Assembly (NCBI RefSeq): GCF_018687715.1
Contig: NC_056765.1
Coordinates: 18,786,394 to 18,850,393, forward strand
Source: Carya illinoinensis
Lineage: Eukaryota > Streptophyta > Magnoliopsida > Fagales > Juglandaceae
Direction of reading: 5' to 3'
DNA: 64,000 bases
The first letter of the stretch is position 1. Each line of letters opens with the position of its first letter. Below are positions 48,206-60,764 of this stretch, piece by piece. The translations under genes and the position numbers were made by a program. The notes under the pieces are model-generated. The model worked only from the letters and a program-made list of their open reading frames with translations. It did not search any database and had not been told where the DNA came from.

Positions 48206-50179
48206 TATACTTATATAGTTAATTAATTCAAAAATATTAACTAATAATCGATTATATGTATACACTACACATCATAGTATCACTACCATACATAGTATAT
48301 ATATTAGGGTAGACAAAACTTGACTAGTTAATAGTGAGTTATGTACCACGTATAATGTATATATTACAAGACTATTAATTTATTATCTAGATTCTAATAT
48401 AATAGTATGTAACTAGATTCTAATACAATATTTGGCTTGTATTTGAGTGGTTGGTTGTGTTTCCTATTTGTAATTTATTCAACAATGAATGATTGGATGA
48501 CGGACATTGTCATTAGACCATGATGGCTCATGGTTGCTCTCATTACTTGTTAGTTGTTATTTGAGGCCTTGGGTGTTAACTTGGGTCTTCGCTAGATGGT
48601 TCAACAATCATTTTATTGTTTTTAATTGATTTGGGAGTTGGAGACTAATATGAAGTTATGAATGATAGTATATCAAGAATAGCCTGAAAGGCTTCACGTA
48701 TATTTTTAATTTCTTTAAATTTTAAATATTTATTTTTCTTGTTTGCATAGCATATGAAATGATTTTAGTTATATTCTTTGTTTTTTCATATCTAAAATCT
48801 TTTTTTTTTTTTTGTAATTCTTTTAGTAAACATATAACTTGAAATCCCACAAAAAATGATATATTATACGTAAAGTCTTATTTAAAAAAGGAATAAATAT
48901 GAAGCAAACAAAAGAAAAATTAAAACTCAAATCCAATACCTCAGAGTCGGAGTCAAAGTAGGATCAGAGCTTATGTAAGTTGAAGCCAAATTTCCTAGAC
49001 ACCAACTCCGACTCAATCAGTGCACAATCCTTCTGTAATTTTCACATATGCTCAATTCACTCAACATAAAAATAGAGCGTCAAAGCATAGACAATGATTT
49101 AGGCATTAGATTAGGAAATTTTTAGTTTAAAATGTCACTTTTTTCATGTTAGCCAATCTATTCAAATTCAAACCACATTGGATTAATTACAATTCTTTCC
49201 ATAATGATAAGGTATTTTTATTTTTATTTTTATTTATTTTTTAATGCATATATTAAACCCATCAAAGTAGCTTCATTTTCTTCAATTTTATTATTTAAAA
49301 AAAAAACAATCTGTAAATCAAAATACATCCAAAAAATGCAAAGCATCACAATAAATCAAATTAAATAAAACTGACATCCTCCTCAAATTAGATTAAGAAA
49401 ATAATGTCAAAAAGAAGAAATATCACTGCATATGCAAGTCGGGATGGAGAAATAATATAAAACTCAGTTGCCTAAGTTATAGTTGTTGGGCTAGTATAGC
49501 TCATAATCAAATTTACACAACTATGCTTAATCCAACGTAGAGATTTTAATAGACAGATAATTGAATTTTAGCTAAAGTTAGCATTTGCCTAATCCAATAT
49601 GAATGCTCTTAGGCATATTTTAACCACAAAGTTTAATGCAAATGGAGATGTAGATATATTGATTATAATTTAGGTTAAAATTGGAACAAAAAGTCCAAAT
49701 ATAGCAAGTTTGTTAGAGTTTATCCAAATAACCTAATCAAAGCAATCAATGATAATTCTTGATTTTTAAATTGAATTATGACAAGTTTAGGACATGTTTG
49801 GGTAATGAGATAAGATCAAATTTTTGTAATTAATGGTGAACTGATTAGTGAATAGTAGTAATCTGATTTGAGTTAAATTGTTTTATTGAGTTTTAGGAAA
49901 TGAGAGAGAAAACTTTGAATAAAAATATTGTGAAGTTAAAAAATTGTTTTGATATAATTTTTCTATTAAATTTGAAAAAACTTATTATTTTTTGTATTTT
50001 GTTTAAAAATTTAGAAAACTTGTAATCATTATATTAAAAAGTTAAAAAATAAAAATAGAAAAGTGTTTTATGTTTGAGTAATATATGAGAAGGTTTATTG
50101 GGTCAACAAGATTGAGGAATAAAATTCACTAGACCTCATTGGAGGTATGTAATCTGATCTCGAACTGTGTATCTTCGTC
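48206..50179. other. AT-rich spacer
   Basis: No frame of interest. A segment at about 49,795-50,080 begins like a GTTTGGGTAATGAGAT-type MITE but its partner end is not clear. The rest is A/T-rich and unassigned. Confidence 0.4.
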
Positions 50180-52715
50180 TTGATTTTTTGTAATTATGAA
50201 TGGCACTTCAAAAGGTTTTTTTAAGGGTGAGAGGGGTCTCGTCAGGGGGATCCTTTATCCCCTTATTCATATTGGTGGAGGAGATTTGCTCGAGGCTTTT
50301 GCGTAATAAATTCCAGGCTCAGCTTATTGGCTATTATTCACAGCCTCATAATGGCCCTTTAATCTCGCATTTTCTCTATATGGATGATATGGTTATTTCT
50401 CTAATGGTAGGAAGTAATATATGGAGAGAATATTAGAAGTTCTGGATCTCTATGCCCAGTGTTCTGGCCAAGTGGTGAATGCCAAGTCATCTATTTTCTT
50501 CTCAAACCAAATAACACAATCAAGACGTCAGGAGCTACTTAGAGCTTCAGGTTTCCCAATGGGGCACTTTCCAATGAGGATTTGGGGGTTCCAATGAGAT
50601 ATCTTTCTTCTGGTGCTCGTTCACTTCTGCTTAAACATGTTCTTTCAAGTTTGCCGGTGCATTTATTATCTGTGTTACCAGTGCCCAAGCAAATTTTTGG
50701 TAAAATTAATAGCTTATTTAGCACATTTTTCAGGGATTCATTTGAACGAAGGCCAAAGAGGAAATGGGTAAGTTGGGAGTCAGTTTGCAAGCCAGTGGAT
50801 GAGGTAGTCGTGGGGCTGAGAAATATTGTAGATGTTTATAGTCCCCTTCATCTAAAATTTGCTTGGAAATTTCTCTTGGAGGATACTTTGTGGTCTCGGT
50901 TCTTTAACTCCAAGTATGTGAAGAATCAACATTTTTCTCTTATGGATTCTTCTAAAGGTTCTAGACTTTGGAAGATGCTTATGAAGTCGATACCTCTTGT
51001 TGTTGAGAAATCTGTTTGGAGAGTGAAGGAAAGGAATTTATCCTTTTGGCATGATAAATGGATGGAATCCAGTCCTCTATGTAACAATTTATTGATTTCT
51101 AATTCTCTGTTGTTAAAGTGCATGATTGAGAATAGTTGGGATGTGGATTTGATTGTCCAACTAGTGGGTCAAGAGGTTGCAGATGATATTTTAGCTCGTA
51201 TTGGTGGAACTAAATAGAGAACAGATATTTTAGTATGGCTTGGAAGTAGGGATGGGATATTTTCAACAGCAAGTGCCTGGGATTGGATTCATATTTTGAC
51301 TCTAAAACATCAATGGACAGAATGGATTTGGCACTCAACTTTGCGAAAGAAATTCTCTGTTGTTCTATGGAAAGCTACGACGAATAGCTTGAGTGTGGAT
51401 GAGAGGATTAGACGCATTGGAATCCTGATAGTCTCAAAATGTGAATGCTGTCCTCAAGGCTATTTTGAAGACCTGAATCTTGTTCTATATAGTGGACTTG
51501 TTGTTGCTAAGCTTTGGCACTTGTGCTCTAGTTTTTTGGGAGTTCCCTATATAGCTAATCGGTCTTGGTTGGCAACCATTGAAGCTTGGTTTCAAGGAAT
51601 AAAGAAGTCTTCTATGGTCAGGAATTTGATTGGTGTGGTTCCATATATTTTAATATGGAATCTTTGGATGAGGAGGTGTTCAACACATATGGAGGGTCAT
51701 AGAGATTGTCTGAATGTTTTGTGAAGGAAGGTTAAATACTGGATCCATTGGGTTGGTTTGAGACTAAAGCAATCAGGCAATTTGCATCAACATGATCAAG
51801 CAATTTTAGAGGAGTTAGATTTACTAGAGGTAAGCTCTTCGAAAGGAAATTTTTTCGCAGTATCTTGGGCCAAGCCGGAGCTGGGTTGGTTAAAATTAAA
51901 CACAGATGGTATTAGCTTGGGGAATTAGGTCGAGTCCAATGCTAGGGGGTTGTTTTGAAATCATGAGCGCAATCTAATTTTTACCTATTCTGCTGGGGAT
52001 TTTACTTGGATTGCACAGATGTAAGGATATGGGTTTGGACAATATTGTTGTTAAACTAGACTCATCTTTGGTTGTGAATTGGCTAGAGAAGGATAGATGC
52101 CAAGTTTAGTATTTGGAGGATTTTTGGGAGGAGATACTCTCACTCATCTAAGGCCTTAATATTCAGTTTTCACATGTGTTTAGAGAAAAAAATAATGTTG
52201 CGGACTGGTTAGCTAAAGGTGGTAGCAATGGGGTTACGGAGGTCTATACTCCAGCTACCATACCAAAGGAATTAAAAGATATATTATGTTTGGATAAATG
52301 TGGATTGTCATGCTTAAGAGGCGCCTGAGATTGGAGGAATTGAAGCAGACGGTGCTCTTCAATTTTTGTCTGGGTTACGTGAGTTTACTTTGATGGGTCA
52401 TGTGTTTACGTTGTTGTTCGTGTGTTTACATTTACAGTGGTTCGTTTCTTTTACGTTTGGTTTTATTTATTCGTTATTCTTTGTATAACTTCTCTAATAA
52501 TTATCCTGGTGGATTAGGGGATGGGTTTTGGTTTTTTCCCAATAAGTTCTTGTCATTGGCACAGGGGATGATTTTCTTGAATAATTGTAAATCATGTGTG
52601 TCTTGGATGTTGCCACAGTATTCCTCCACCATAAGTGAGGGTTTTCTCTAATAAAGTTGGGCCGGAGTCACTATTAGACATGTGACCTCGTCTTTTGAAA
52701 AATAAAATTTTAAAA
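50180..52715 (+). mobile_element. 5'-truncated L1-type LINE
   Basis: It begins within the RT domain and runs through the zinc-binding region and RNase H, then about 350 bp of untranslated sequence ending in an A-rich tail (AAATAAAATTTTAAAAAAAT, about 52,700). No target duplication was found. Confidence 0.75.
50190..52330 (+). pseudogene. LINE ORF2: RT C-terminus, zf-RVT and RNase H (broken)
   Basis: The RT part shows FILVEEICSRLLRNKFQAQL and FLYMDDMVISL, the catalytic box as YMDD where plant LINEs usually have YADD. After a stop comes LPVPKQIFGKINSLFSTFF, then KRKWVSWESVCKP and WRVKERNLSFWHDKW (50,582-51,217), the linker before the zinc-binding domain. FSTASAWDW, EWIWHSTLRKKFSVVLWKAT and CECCPQ (51,240-51,724) form the zf-RVT region. 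RNase H is decayed but legible as LGWLKLNTDG and NNVADWLAKGG (about 51,880-52,220). Stops at 51,215, 51,722 and several beyond 51,926 break the frame. Confidence 0.85.
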
Positions 52716-52724
52716 AAATGATAG

Positions 52725-53331
52725 TAGGGTGTCAAATCGTGTTAACAAGTTGTGTTCGTGTTATGTTAAAACTTGTATATTATACTATATGGGTTAACCC
52801 AAACATGACCCGTTAACCTTATCGTGTAAAAATCTCAAACCCTAACACAACCCATTAATATAACGGGTTGATACAATACAACTCGTTTTAACCCATTAGT
52901 GAATATTACGAAATAGGTTAACACGACCTAACCCGATTCAACACGTTATGTAAATGGGTTGATTAGACCCGAAATTAACCCATTTGACCTTATTAAGTTT
53001 AGCATAATTTTATATAAATGTTAAAATTAGTTAACATTTATATAAAACTAACTAGTTAATTCCAAATATTTATAAAACAAATACAATTCAAACAATAAAA
53101 ATATCGAAATTAAAATTCCAACAATTTTACTTTTAGGTTTAAATGTGTAATTGTAACTTTAACTTTCTTAACTAGACATAATAGGTTGACACATTATCTA
53201 TCTATTATGCAATTGTGGTTTTACGTGTCAATCCGTTTTAACCTAAACCAGTTAAAACTAAACACAAACTGGCTATTATCGTGTTGTGTTTGTGTTAAGT
53301 TATTAAGTCGTGTCACATATTGTCACCCCTA
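52725..53331. mobile_element. hAT-like non-autonomous element
   Basis: The left end, TAGGGTGTCAAATCGTGTTA, and the inverted right end, TAGGGGTGACAATATGTGAC, are terminal inverted repeats of the TAGGGGTG type found in plant hAT elements. The interior is packed with AACCC and GGGTTAAC motifs. The 8-bp flanks AATGATAG and CATGGGAG agree at five positions, a weak duplication. It lies just past the LINE tail and encodes nothing. Confidence 0.6.
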
Positions 53332-53771
53332 CATGGGAGACTTCCTGACCAAGCAAATTTTAGCTAACGCAGGCGAGACCTCTCGATTGAGTGAACGACT
53401 CATAATGTAAATTGGATTATGCTTTTGCAATCTAATTTGATATGATTTGTATTTAGTAATAATTACATATCATAACAAATTGAACTGAAAAATAATAATT
53501 AAATTAGTAACATTAATACGATTGAATTATTTTTGTTATTTGGGGTCTAAACGTACGCGACTCTTCACAACTAACTAGTTTACTTTACAATCTATCTATA
53601 ACTTTACTAAGAAAAGTTCTCTATTATGCAAAAGTTCTTCCCTTTCTAATCCCGATCCTTTCTTTTCATGAAGCTTCGATTCCAAAACTTTTTTTTAAGG
53701 GAAAATCTTCTCTTTTGTTTTCTTTTTACCTTTCTTTATCGATTCTTTGAAATCACTATTTATTCCAAAAG
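53332..53771. other. Spacer, nothing recognised
   Basis: AT-rich, with no frame over 74 codons. It forms the left flank of the next gypsy-type element. Confidence 0.4.
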
Positions 53772-55165
53772 TGTGACACCCCATTTTTTACGTGTATTTT
53801 CACTGAAAGAATATTTTAATTTAATTATAATAATAGTTCTTTTATTTTAAATTATCGGATTTTAGGTGGATTTTAAATTGCTGTTGAGTTTACGTTGCTG
53901 TTTAATTTATTTTAGCTTGTCTTTGGTTTTAAAATTAAGAAGTTAGTTTTTACTAGTTATTTATTATATTTTAGCTTTACGTTGTGTTTAAAATATTTTC
54001 TTGGTTTTATTGCTTTTAAAGTTGTTTTCGTTGGATCGGTTGTTGGACTCCAGAGGTAAGGATTGGACCTCATTTCTTTTCCCCAATCTTTTCTTTTTCT
54101 CTTTTTTTCTTTTTCCTTTCTGTTTCTTCTCTTTTTCTTTCCTTTTTCTTTCTTTCTCCCGTTGGCTTTTCCCCGTGCGAATTCTCTCTCTCTCTCTTCT
54201 CCCTCAAGCTTTTTGCGTCCAACCACCCAGACCTGCCGCCGGCTGCCGCCGTGAGGCACACTGCCCCTCCCACCTGACTCCCCTCCGGTCGGTGCACCTC
54301 CCCACAAAATGTTGGCCCCATCCGTGCCGCCGTTTAGCCGGAAAGGCTCATCTAAGCCGAACGGCTTTTACTCCAATTTGCCACCGTCGCTCCACCTCTT
54401 CACCACTTCATCACCGATTCCTTGCCGTCTTAAATCACCCATTTTCGGCCTCAATCCGTCCCCAGAGCAGCTCCGACAAGCTAGTTTCCGATTTGGGTGT
54501 TTAAGCCTTCCACTGCCGTTTTCGCCGCCACCCACGGCCAACCTTCACTTCCACTAGTTTCATAAACACCCCTAAGCTATTCCCTATCAATCCCGAGTCT
54601 TGTTTTGTCCTTGTTCAAAAATGGGTATTTTACAACCCACGACCACAGTGTTATTACACTGTTACGTTGCTTTTCTTTTGCCGTTTGCAACACCGCGAGC
54701 TTTTGAAAAATACCATATACCGCTGTAAGTATTTTCCAAACTCTATTTTTAGATTTAAATGTATTATGCTCTTACAATATTTATTTATCTGCTGGTTGGT
54801 TAATTCCGTACTGAGTCCGAGGAGTTCGGGGGTCGGATGGATTGAGGGCGGAGTGCTTGGTTTTGGTTGTTTGTGATTGCTTGATCAATTGTGCCATGAG
54901 GCATGCGTTACATATTGCATACATGTGCATTTTATTTTAAATTGAGAAAATCATGTTTTATTAGCGTAAATGGATTTTCGGGTGCGTGTGTCTCACGAGC
55001 CCAAGTCGGGATGGGTTATTATCTCGGTGGAGCTCCTCTGGTCACTCGGGAGCATAATATACTGAGTGACGTCCCCTGAGTTGTCGCTGGGCGAAGATGG
55101 GAGCGGGGGCTAGAGGATGCTTGCCTACGAACGCGCTGGACGCGGAACTAGGCATCGCTCTAAGG
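53772..55165 (+). repeat. LTR1 of the non-coding gypsy relative (3' end missing)
   Basis: The sequence is collinear with the chromovirus LTR through the pyrimidine tract (54,085-54,165), the GAGTCCGAGGAGTTCGGGGG motif and the CTGAGTGACGTCC block, and then breaks off. Confidence 0.8.
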
Positions 55166-57210
55166 TGATTTTCAGTACAAAGCTTTAAGCGATAACTATT
55201 TACTGATGTTAAGGGTATAAGTTAAGCAGATATAGGAATGATTCATGTTGATTTGCGGATATAAGTCGAGATGATGGAAATAATAGTAATGGATTACTTG
55301 TATGTTGGAATGACTACTGGTTTCGGCTAAGGACGTATGAGATCGACACATGATAGTGGTAAATCGATTGGAGTGTTCAGTCGAAGCGTGTTACTCAATG
55401 GAATGTTGGTTGGCAATAATTGTTATAGCTCGAAGTTATAATGACAAGTTTTAGGATTGATTCATACCGAGTTGAGGATAATAGATGATGTAGGTTTTGA
55501 GAAATGAATTTTTGTTTATTTTGAGGATAAGGTACAGATGTGGGAAATGGAAGTGATGGATCACTTATACGTTAGAATGATTATTGATCTTAGCTAAGGG
55601 TACATGAGATCCATTTATAGTGGTGGTGAGGGTGTATGGATTTCGGAGAGTACAAATCCTAGTCTCATTTTGGCTTGAGATAAGGGGCTTTGGTGAGTAC
55701 TGAAGTGGATTAGATGTGATAGTGTTAAATTCAATAGATCTTAACTTCGAGTTCTTGGTGAGTTGATCGGAGTGTACAGTTGAAGTGGGTTACCAATTGG
55801 AGTGATGGTTGGTATTAATTGTTGAGACTATCTTCAAGAATTAATTGTGACTTGAGGTCACATAGGAATTTAAATTTTGAGGCTATACTTTCCTTTGGAG
55901 TTTGAGTGTCCAGTTGGGAGAATTATAGACATTTTTATTTAACTTGAAGAGAGATTGTTGGGTCACAATGTGTAGTGGATAATAAAATCTTGAAAGTGGA
56001 AGCTTGGGAATCAACGGTGATTAGCCTAAACAGGTACGTGTGGTAATAAGCAATAGGAGTTAGGAGGGTAGTGCAATAGTTTTGATGGATTAGAGATTTG
56101 AATAGCATGGCCTATCTTGAGATTTAATTTTGTATACAATTGAAGGAAATAGTCGTGATACTACTAGGATTATGGGAATGGAAGTAGGTAAGTGAGTTTT
56201 CAAGAAGGGTTCATTAAGGTTATGATGAATTCAATCGTGGTTCGTAGTGAATTTAGTCATCTCTAAATTAGACGATATTCAGAATTTAGGTGATGATCTT
56301 GAAAGTGTAAGTTGTTGGGTAGGAGTTATAGGTGCTTTATTAGTTGGTCAGGATGGATTCGAGCCTTATGTTCTTTATCTTAGATGAGATTGACGTATTT
56401 TGGGATAATGTTACTTGTTTTTAATTTGGAAGTTGCAATTGATTGATATTGTCTTTTTGTTGATGATCATGGGTGTCATTGCTGAATTTTGATTTGATTA
56501 AGGTAGCTAGAGATAATTGAGGGATAGGAGTGATAATTCATGATTTTGGGAGACTATATTTTCTATCAAAATGTGGTAAAGGATTTTCTTGCTTTCAGGT
56601 GTTAAGAGTTAGCTTGTACTCAAGGGTGTTAATTTATGAGGATATAATCTTTTTGCATTTTGGCGAGTTATCAGAGTGCGAACGGAAACGTGATTTTTGG
56701 AGATAATTAGGTATTTAAATTTTGTGCTGAATTTGGGTAATTAGTGATGACTCGAAATTTCGAGAAGGTACTTGTAATTGGAGAGTAATATTTTGGTTGG
56801 GTAAATTATGCTTATTGATGGTTAATTTGAGAAGTGGCTATTAGGTTACCAAGGTGTAGTATACAATGAAAGTTTGGAGATTATAGCACAGGAGTTGATT
56901 GAGGTTAACACAGTTTATTGTGGAAAGATACTAATTGTTGGAATTTACTTGGGTGCGGTTTTGAAGTTCTTGTGGATATGGTGATTTTGGTTTATGTGGC
57001 CACTTTAAGAGTTCTAGACGTGATGCATTTCTGGGAGACAAGTGCGAATATGATGGAGTTGCTTATAGGAGTATATTTGGGAAGTGCATTCTTCATACTT
57101 GTGTGGAAATGGTTGATGGTATGATTTTCTCAAGTATAATCTGAGTTGTATATGGTATCCTGCTTGGCACTGATGTTTGATCTCGCAAATTTCGAGGACG
57201 AAATTTATTT
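55166..57210 (+). other. Non-coding interior with an internal imperfect repeat
   Basis: The block around GGATTACTTGTATGTTGGAA (55,292), CGGCTAAGGACGTATGAGAT and GTCGAAGCGTGTTAC recurs as GGATCACTTATACGTTAGAA (55,559), TAGCTAAGGGTACATGAGAT and GTTGAAGTGGGTTAC. The longest frame is 68 codons (56,918-57,124) and matches nothing known. The inverted copy at 57,791-64,000 continues past 55,166, so this copy has lost its 5' interior. Confidence 0.65.
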
Positions 57211-57222
57211 TAAGGGGGGAGA
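57211..57222 (+). other. Polypurine tract before LTR2
   Basis: TAAGGGGGGAGA directly precedes LTR2 and is preceded by TTTCGAGGACGAAAT. Confidence 0.8.
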
Positions 57223-57223
57223 A

Positions 57224-57790
57224 TGTGACACACCATTTTTTAAGTGTATTTTCACTGAAGGAATATTTTAATTTAATTAAAATAATAGTTCTTTTCTTTT
57301 AAATTATCAGATTTTAAGTGGATTTTAAATTGCTGTTGAGTTTACATTGCTGTTTAATTTATTTTAGCTTGTCTTTGGTTTTAAAATTAAGAAGTTAGTT
57401 TTTACTAGTTATTTATTATATTTTAGCTTTACGTTGTGTTTAAAATATTTTCTTGGTTTTATTACTTTTAAAGTTGTTTTCGTTGGATCAGTTGTTGGAC
57501 TCCAGATGTGAGGATTGGACCTCATTTCTTTTCTCCCGTCTTTTCTTTTTCTCCCTCACGCCGTTCACGTCCAACCACCCAGACCTGCCGCCAGCCACCG
57601 CCGTGCTGCACACCGCCCCTCCCACCTGACTCCCCTCCGGCCGGCGCACCTCCCCACAAAATCTTGGCCCCATCGGTGCCGTCGTTTAGCTGGAAAGGCT
57701 CATCTAAGCCGAACGGCTTTTACTCCAATTTGCCGCCGTCGCTCCACCTTCAGCCACCACCTCTTCACCACTTCATCATTGATTCCTTGT
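57224..57790 (+). repeat. LTR2 of the non-coding gypsy relative (truncated)
   Basis: The sequence is homologous to 53,772-54,430 but has lost most of the pyrimidine tract. It ends abruptly at CATTGATTCCTTGT, where the inverted interior begins. Confidence 0.8.
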
Positions 57791-57820
57791 ATCTCCAAAA
57801 ATCATGCTTTCGCACGCACT

Positions 57821-60476
57821 TGATCAGGTTAAAATTTTGTCTTCCAAGCATAGAAGTTGTCAAAGTAATACAAGGATAAGTCCAGGATCGTATTCCACAG
57901 AGACAAAGAGTTATCAAAGCATTCGTGAGATTTCCTTTGTGTGAAAAAAAATGTTTCGATTATGAAAGATGAAAATAAATGTGAATCTATGTTTCTAAAA
58001 TTACCAAAACTAAGAAATTTAGAGAAAATGTGTAGCAAATGGATTAAACTTGTAAGAAACAATAAAACAAACACTTGGGATATAATTTTCACCCACTGAT
58101 TTGGAGATGGATTTACTTCTTCTTTTTTTCACATTCTCTCAACCATGATCCTATTCCTAGAAGTCATGGTCGGATAATTTAGCAATGAACCACAATTCTT
58201 GGCTTAATAAAAATACTTGACAGATTATATAACAATTGTAAAATAGTGAAAGAAAGCCATCAAAGTCTTGTTACTTGTTCAAGTATTAATTGTGCCTTTA
58301 CGTCTACAACTAATCTAAACCAAGAACAAAGAACTTCAATCCTTTCTATATGTAAATTGAAATATTATCCAACAAGTTAATCATTTAAATCAAATAACAT
58401 TGAAGAAAATTCACTCCAAAACAGTCATAGGTTACTCATTGAATCCCAAGTCTAAAATCTAGCCTATCATCTCTAAATTAGTAAAATGCTCAAAAATGAT
58501 GAATCCTAACATTTCAAGTTATTGTAAGAAAATAAATGCAAAATAAATAAAACAAGCCAAAGGAACCAAAATCTGGAAATCACTAAGAGCTAAGAAGAAG
58601 CAACAACCAACCAAATGAAAACTGAAGATAAAAAATAAAAATGCAACCATCGTCCGCCCAAGTCTAGAACGAAATTGAAAGAAAATAAAAATAATGACTA
58701 CCCTACTGCTAGCGTCAAAGAAAAATAAACTTGTCCATAAAAACTACTGAATGAGAGAGTGAGAGTGAGACTCCACCGACTCAAATATGGAAAAAGGGAA
58801 AGTCAAAGAACGGTCAAAATGAAAAAGAGCAAAGCCAACTCAGTCATGCGTCTCTACCAGCTAATGAAAGAAGAAAAAAAAATAAAACTCTGCACTATCT
58901 CCACTGCTGTGCCGAAAGTCTCCAGCGAAAACAGAGTGAAAATAAAATGAAACCAGCCTGTTCTGCGTCTAAACGAGAAACAAAAGAGCAGAAAGAAAAA
59001 TAAAAACCAGCCTCCCAAGGTAACCAAGGACTACCCTGCTGCTTAGGTATGAACCGAAAGAATTAAAATGCTAAAAAAAAACTACCGAAAGATCAATCTG
59101 TATTAGGAAAGAAAAGCCAAAGAAAATAAAATGAAAACTCTGCTACTTCTTCGTCTAAACGAAAACAAGAATAATAATGTGTGTAAGACAAAAAACTAGC
59201 CACCTGCTACTAAACAGAAGAGAAAGGAAATAAATGTGTTAAACGAAAGTAAGAATAATAATGTGTTAAAGACAAAAACAAGCTGCCAGCTTCTTCAATA
59301 AAAATATATGCTAAGTGAAAAGAAAGTCAAAACCAGCCGCTTCTCTAAATGAGAAGAAATGAAAATAAAATTCCAGACTACCCCTCCTGCTGTGCCAGCT
59401 TGCCGAACGAAACAGAAAGAATAAAGGAAAACCTCTGCTGCTACTGCTGCACCGAATGAAAATGAAAAGAAGAAGAAAATCCAAAACCAGCTACTGCAAG
59501 GTCTAAACGAAAAGTAAAGAAGAAATTCCAAGCTAAGCTACTGAACTCCCCGTAGCATTTCAGCCCTCTTTCTTTTTATAGCCGTGTGTCTTGTGAGCTG
59601 TCCATGTGATGCTATATTATTATACAATTCAAAGCAAATGTGCAGCCCATGCTTCCGTGGTGACCTTCCATGTGTAGAAGCAAGAAAGTTGAAATGAACA
59701 GCTTGCCTTCCAGCAACATGTTTTCTACATCCATGTTCTATTTGTCTTGCAATGGTTAGCAGGTGTGGTGTGCTATTGTCCATGTGATGCTATTGATCTC
59801 CTGCTGCATGTCCAACCTAGTGCTAGGTCTGGAAAAACACCTCCAGCCGTGAAGTCCAAAAAGCCAACGAAAAAGAAAGTACAAAAAAAACAAAAGCAGC
59901 CGCCCAAACAATGTCCAGAAAAGCCAGAAACGAAAACACAAATATAAAAGAAATTAAGAGAGCAGCTCCATGCCGTCTCCTCTAAAATAAAATGTAAAAA
60001 CCAAAAAAAAAAAATAACAAGCTGCCTAGTTCAGGTCTAGAAGAAAATAACCCAGAAAAACTCCTCAGTAAAAACAAAAACAAGTGCTGCATGAAGATCC
60101 CATCATCCCGCAGCAAAAATCCGAATTTGCCCTTTTCTTCCATGTGTGACTGCTCCTTTCGGCCTTTATTTGTAACTTGTCAAGAATGCCCCTTTTATGA
60201 TAATATATACTCAACAGGGTGTCAGCAGCTCATATATGTTTTTCTAAAAATAATTGCCCTGCAGCGTATAAACATGATATGAGAAGAGTAAAATTGAAAT
60301 ATTTATTTTGACATGAAACAATTGAATTATAACTCTTTTTAAGCACAAAAAAATATTAGAATTTATCAATTGACTCAAGTATCATAATCTACTACATAAT
60401 TAAGTACTTAAATTATTTTTGGTTAAACAATTTATTCCCTTAAGTAACTTAATTTTGTAGTTTTATCACTTGATCA
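57821..60476 (-). mobile_element. 2,656-bp TG...CA insertion, probably a long solo LTR (minus strand)
   Basis: The insert starts TGATCAGG and ends CACTTGATCA and is flanked by the exact duplication GCACT (57,816-57,820 and 60,477-60,481). The uninterrupted site exists in the plus-strand copy near 56,675. On the minus strand the end reads GGAATACGATCCTGGACTTA followed by CTTGTATTACTTTGACAA, typical of plant LTR 3' ends. A minus-strand TATA-like GCTATAAAAAG lies at about 59,572-59,583. No second LTR, primer site or coding region was found. Confidence 0.75.
58650..60120. repeat. Degenerate array of A-rich units with CTGCTG cores
   Basis: Units of roughly 70-120 bp repeat the pattern GAAAATAAAA, a CCAGC or CTGCTGCT core, then TCTAAACGAAA. 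Examples lie near 58,950, 59,030, 59,140, 59,210, 59,330, 59,430 and 59,490. They are strongly diverged and contain no long frame. The array fills much of the 2,656-bp insertion. Confidence 0.55.
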
Positions 60477-60764
60477 GCACTCTGATAACTCGCCAAAATA
60501 CATAAAGGTTATATCCTCATAAATTAACATCATCAAGTATAAGCTCAATCCACACCTAATCACAAGAAAACCTTTATCACATTTCCATAGAAAATAATAT
60601 ACCTCCAAAAACCACAAATCTCCACTCATTCCTCAGTTGGCCATCGTTGCCCTAATTAAAAATCAACATTCCGCAAAATACATCCATTGATTGATGACAG
60701 AAATCAGTACTAATCAACCTCCAGGCCCCAAATTGAAAACACATACATCATCCCAAAATACATC

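Larger units (their letters stand above)
53772..57790 (+). mobile_element. Non-coding gypsy relative, both LTRs truncated
   Basis: LTR1 (53,772-about 55,165) and LTR2 (57,224-about 57,790) start TGTGACAC(C/A)CCATTTTTTA(C/A)G and are homologous to the chromovirus LTRs. LTR1 lacks its 3' third, because the usual GGCATCGCTCGTTTAGGTGT is cut after GGCATCGCTC. LTR2 stops after about 567 bp at GATTCCTTGT. The interior (2 kb) has no gag or pol motif but ends in GCAAATTTCGAGGACGAAAT and a purine tract, exactly as in the chromovirus. It is a deletion derivative or a non-autonomous family. Confidence 0.75.

Noticed and set aside
49795..50080. MITE starting GTTTGGGTAATGAGAT
   Set aside because: The left end resembles known tree MITEs, but no matching inverted right end could be placed with confidence.
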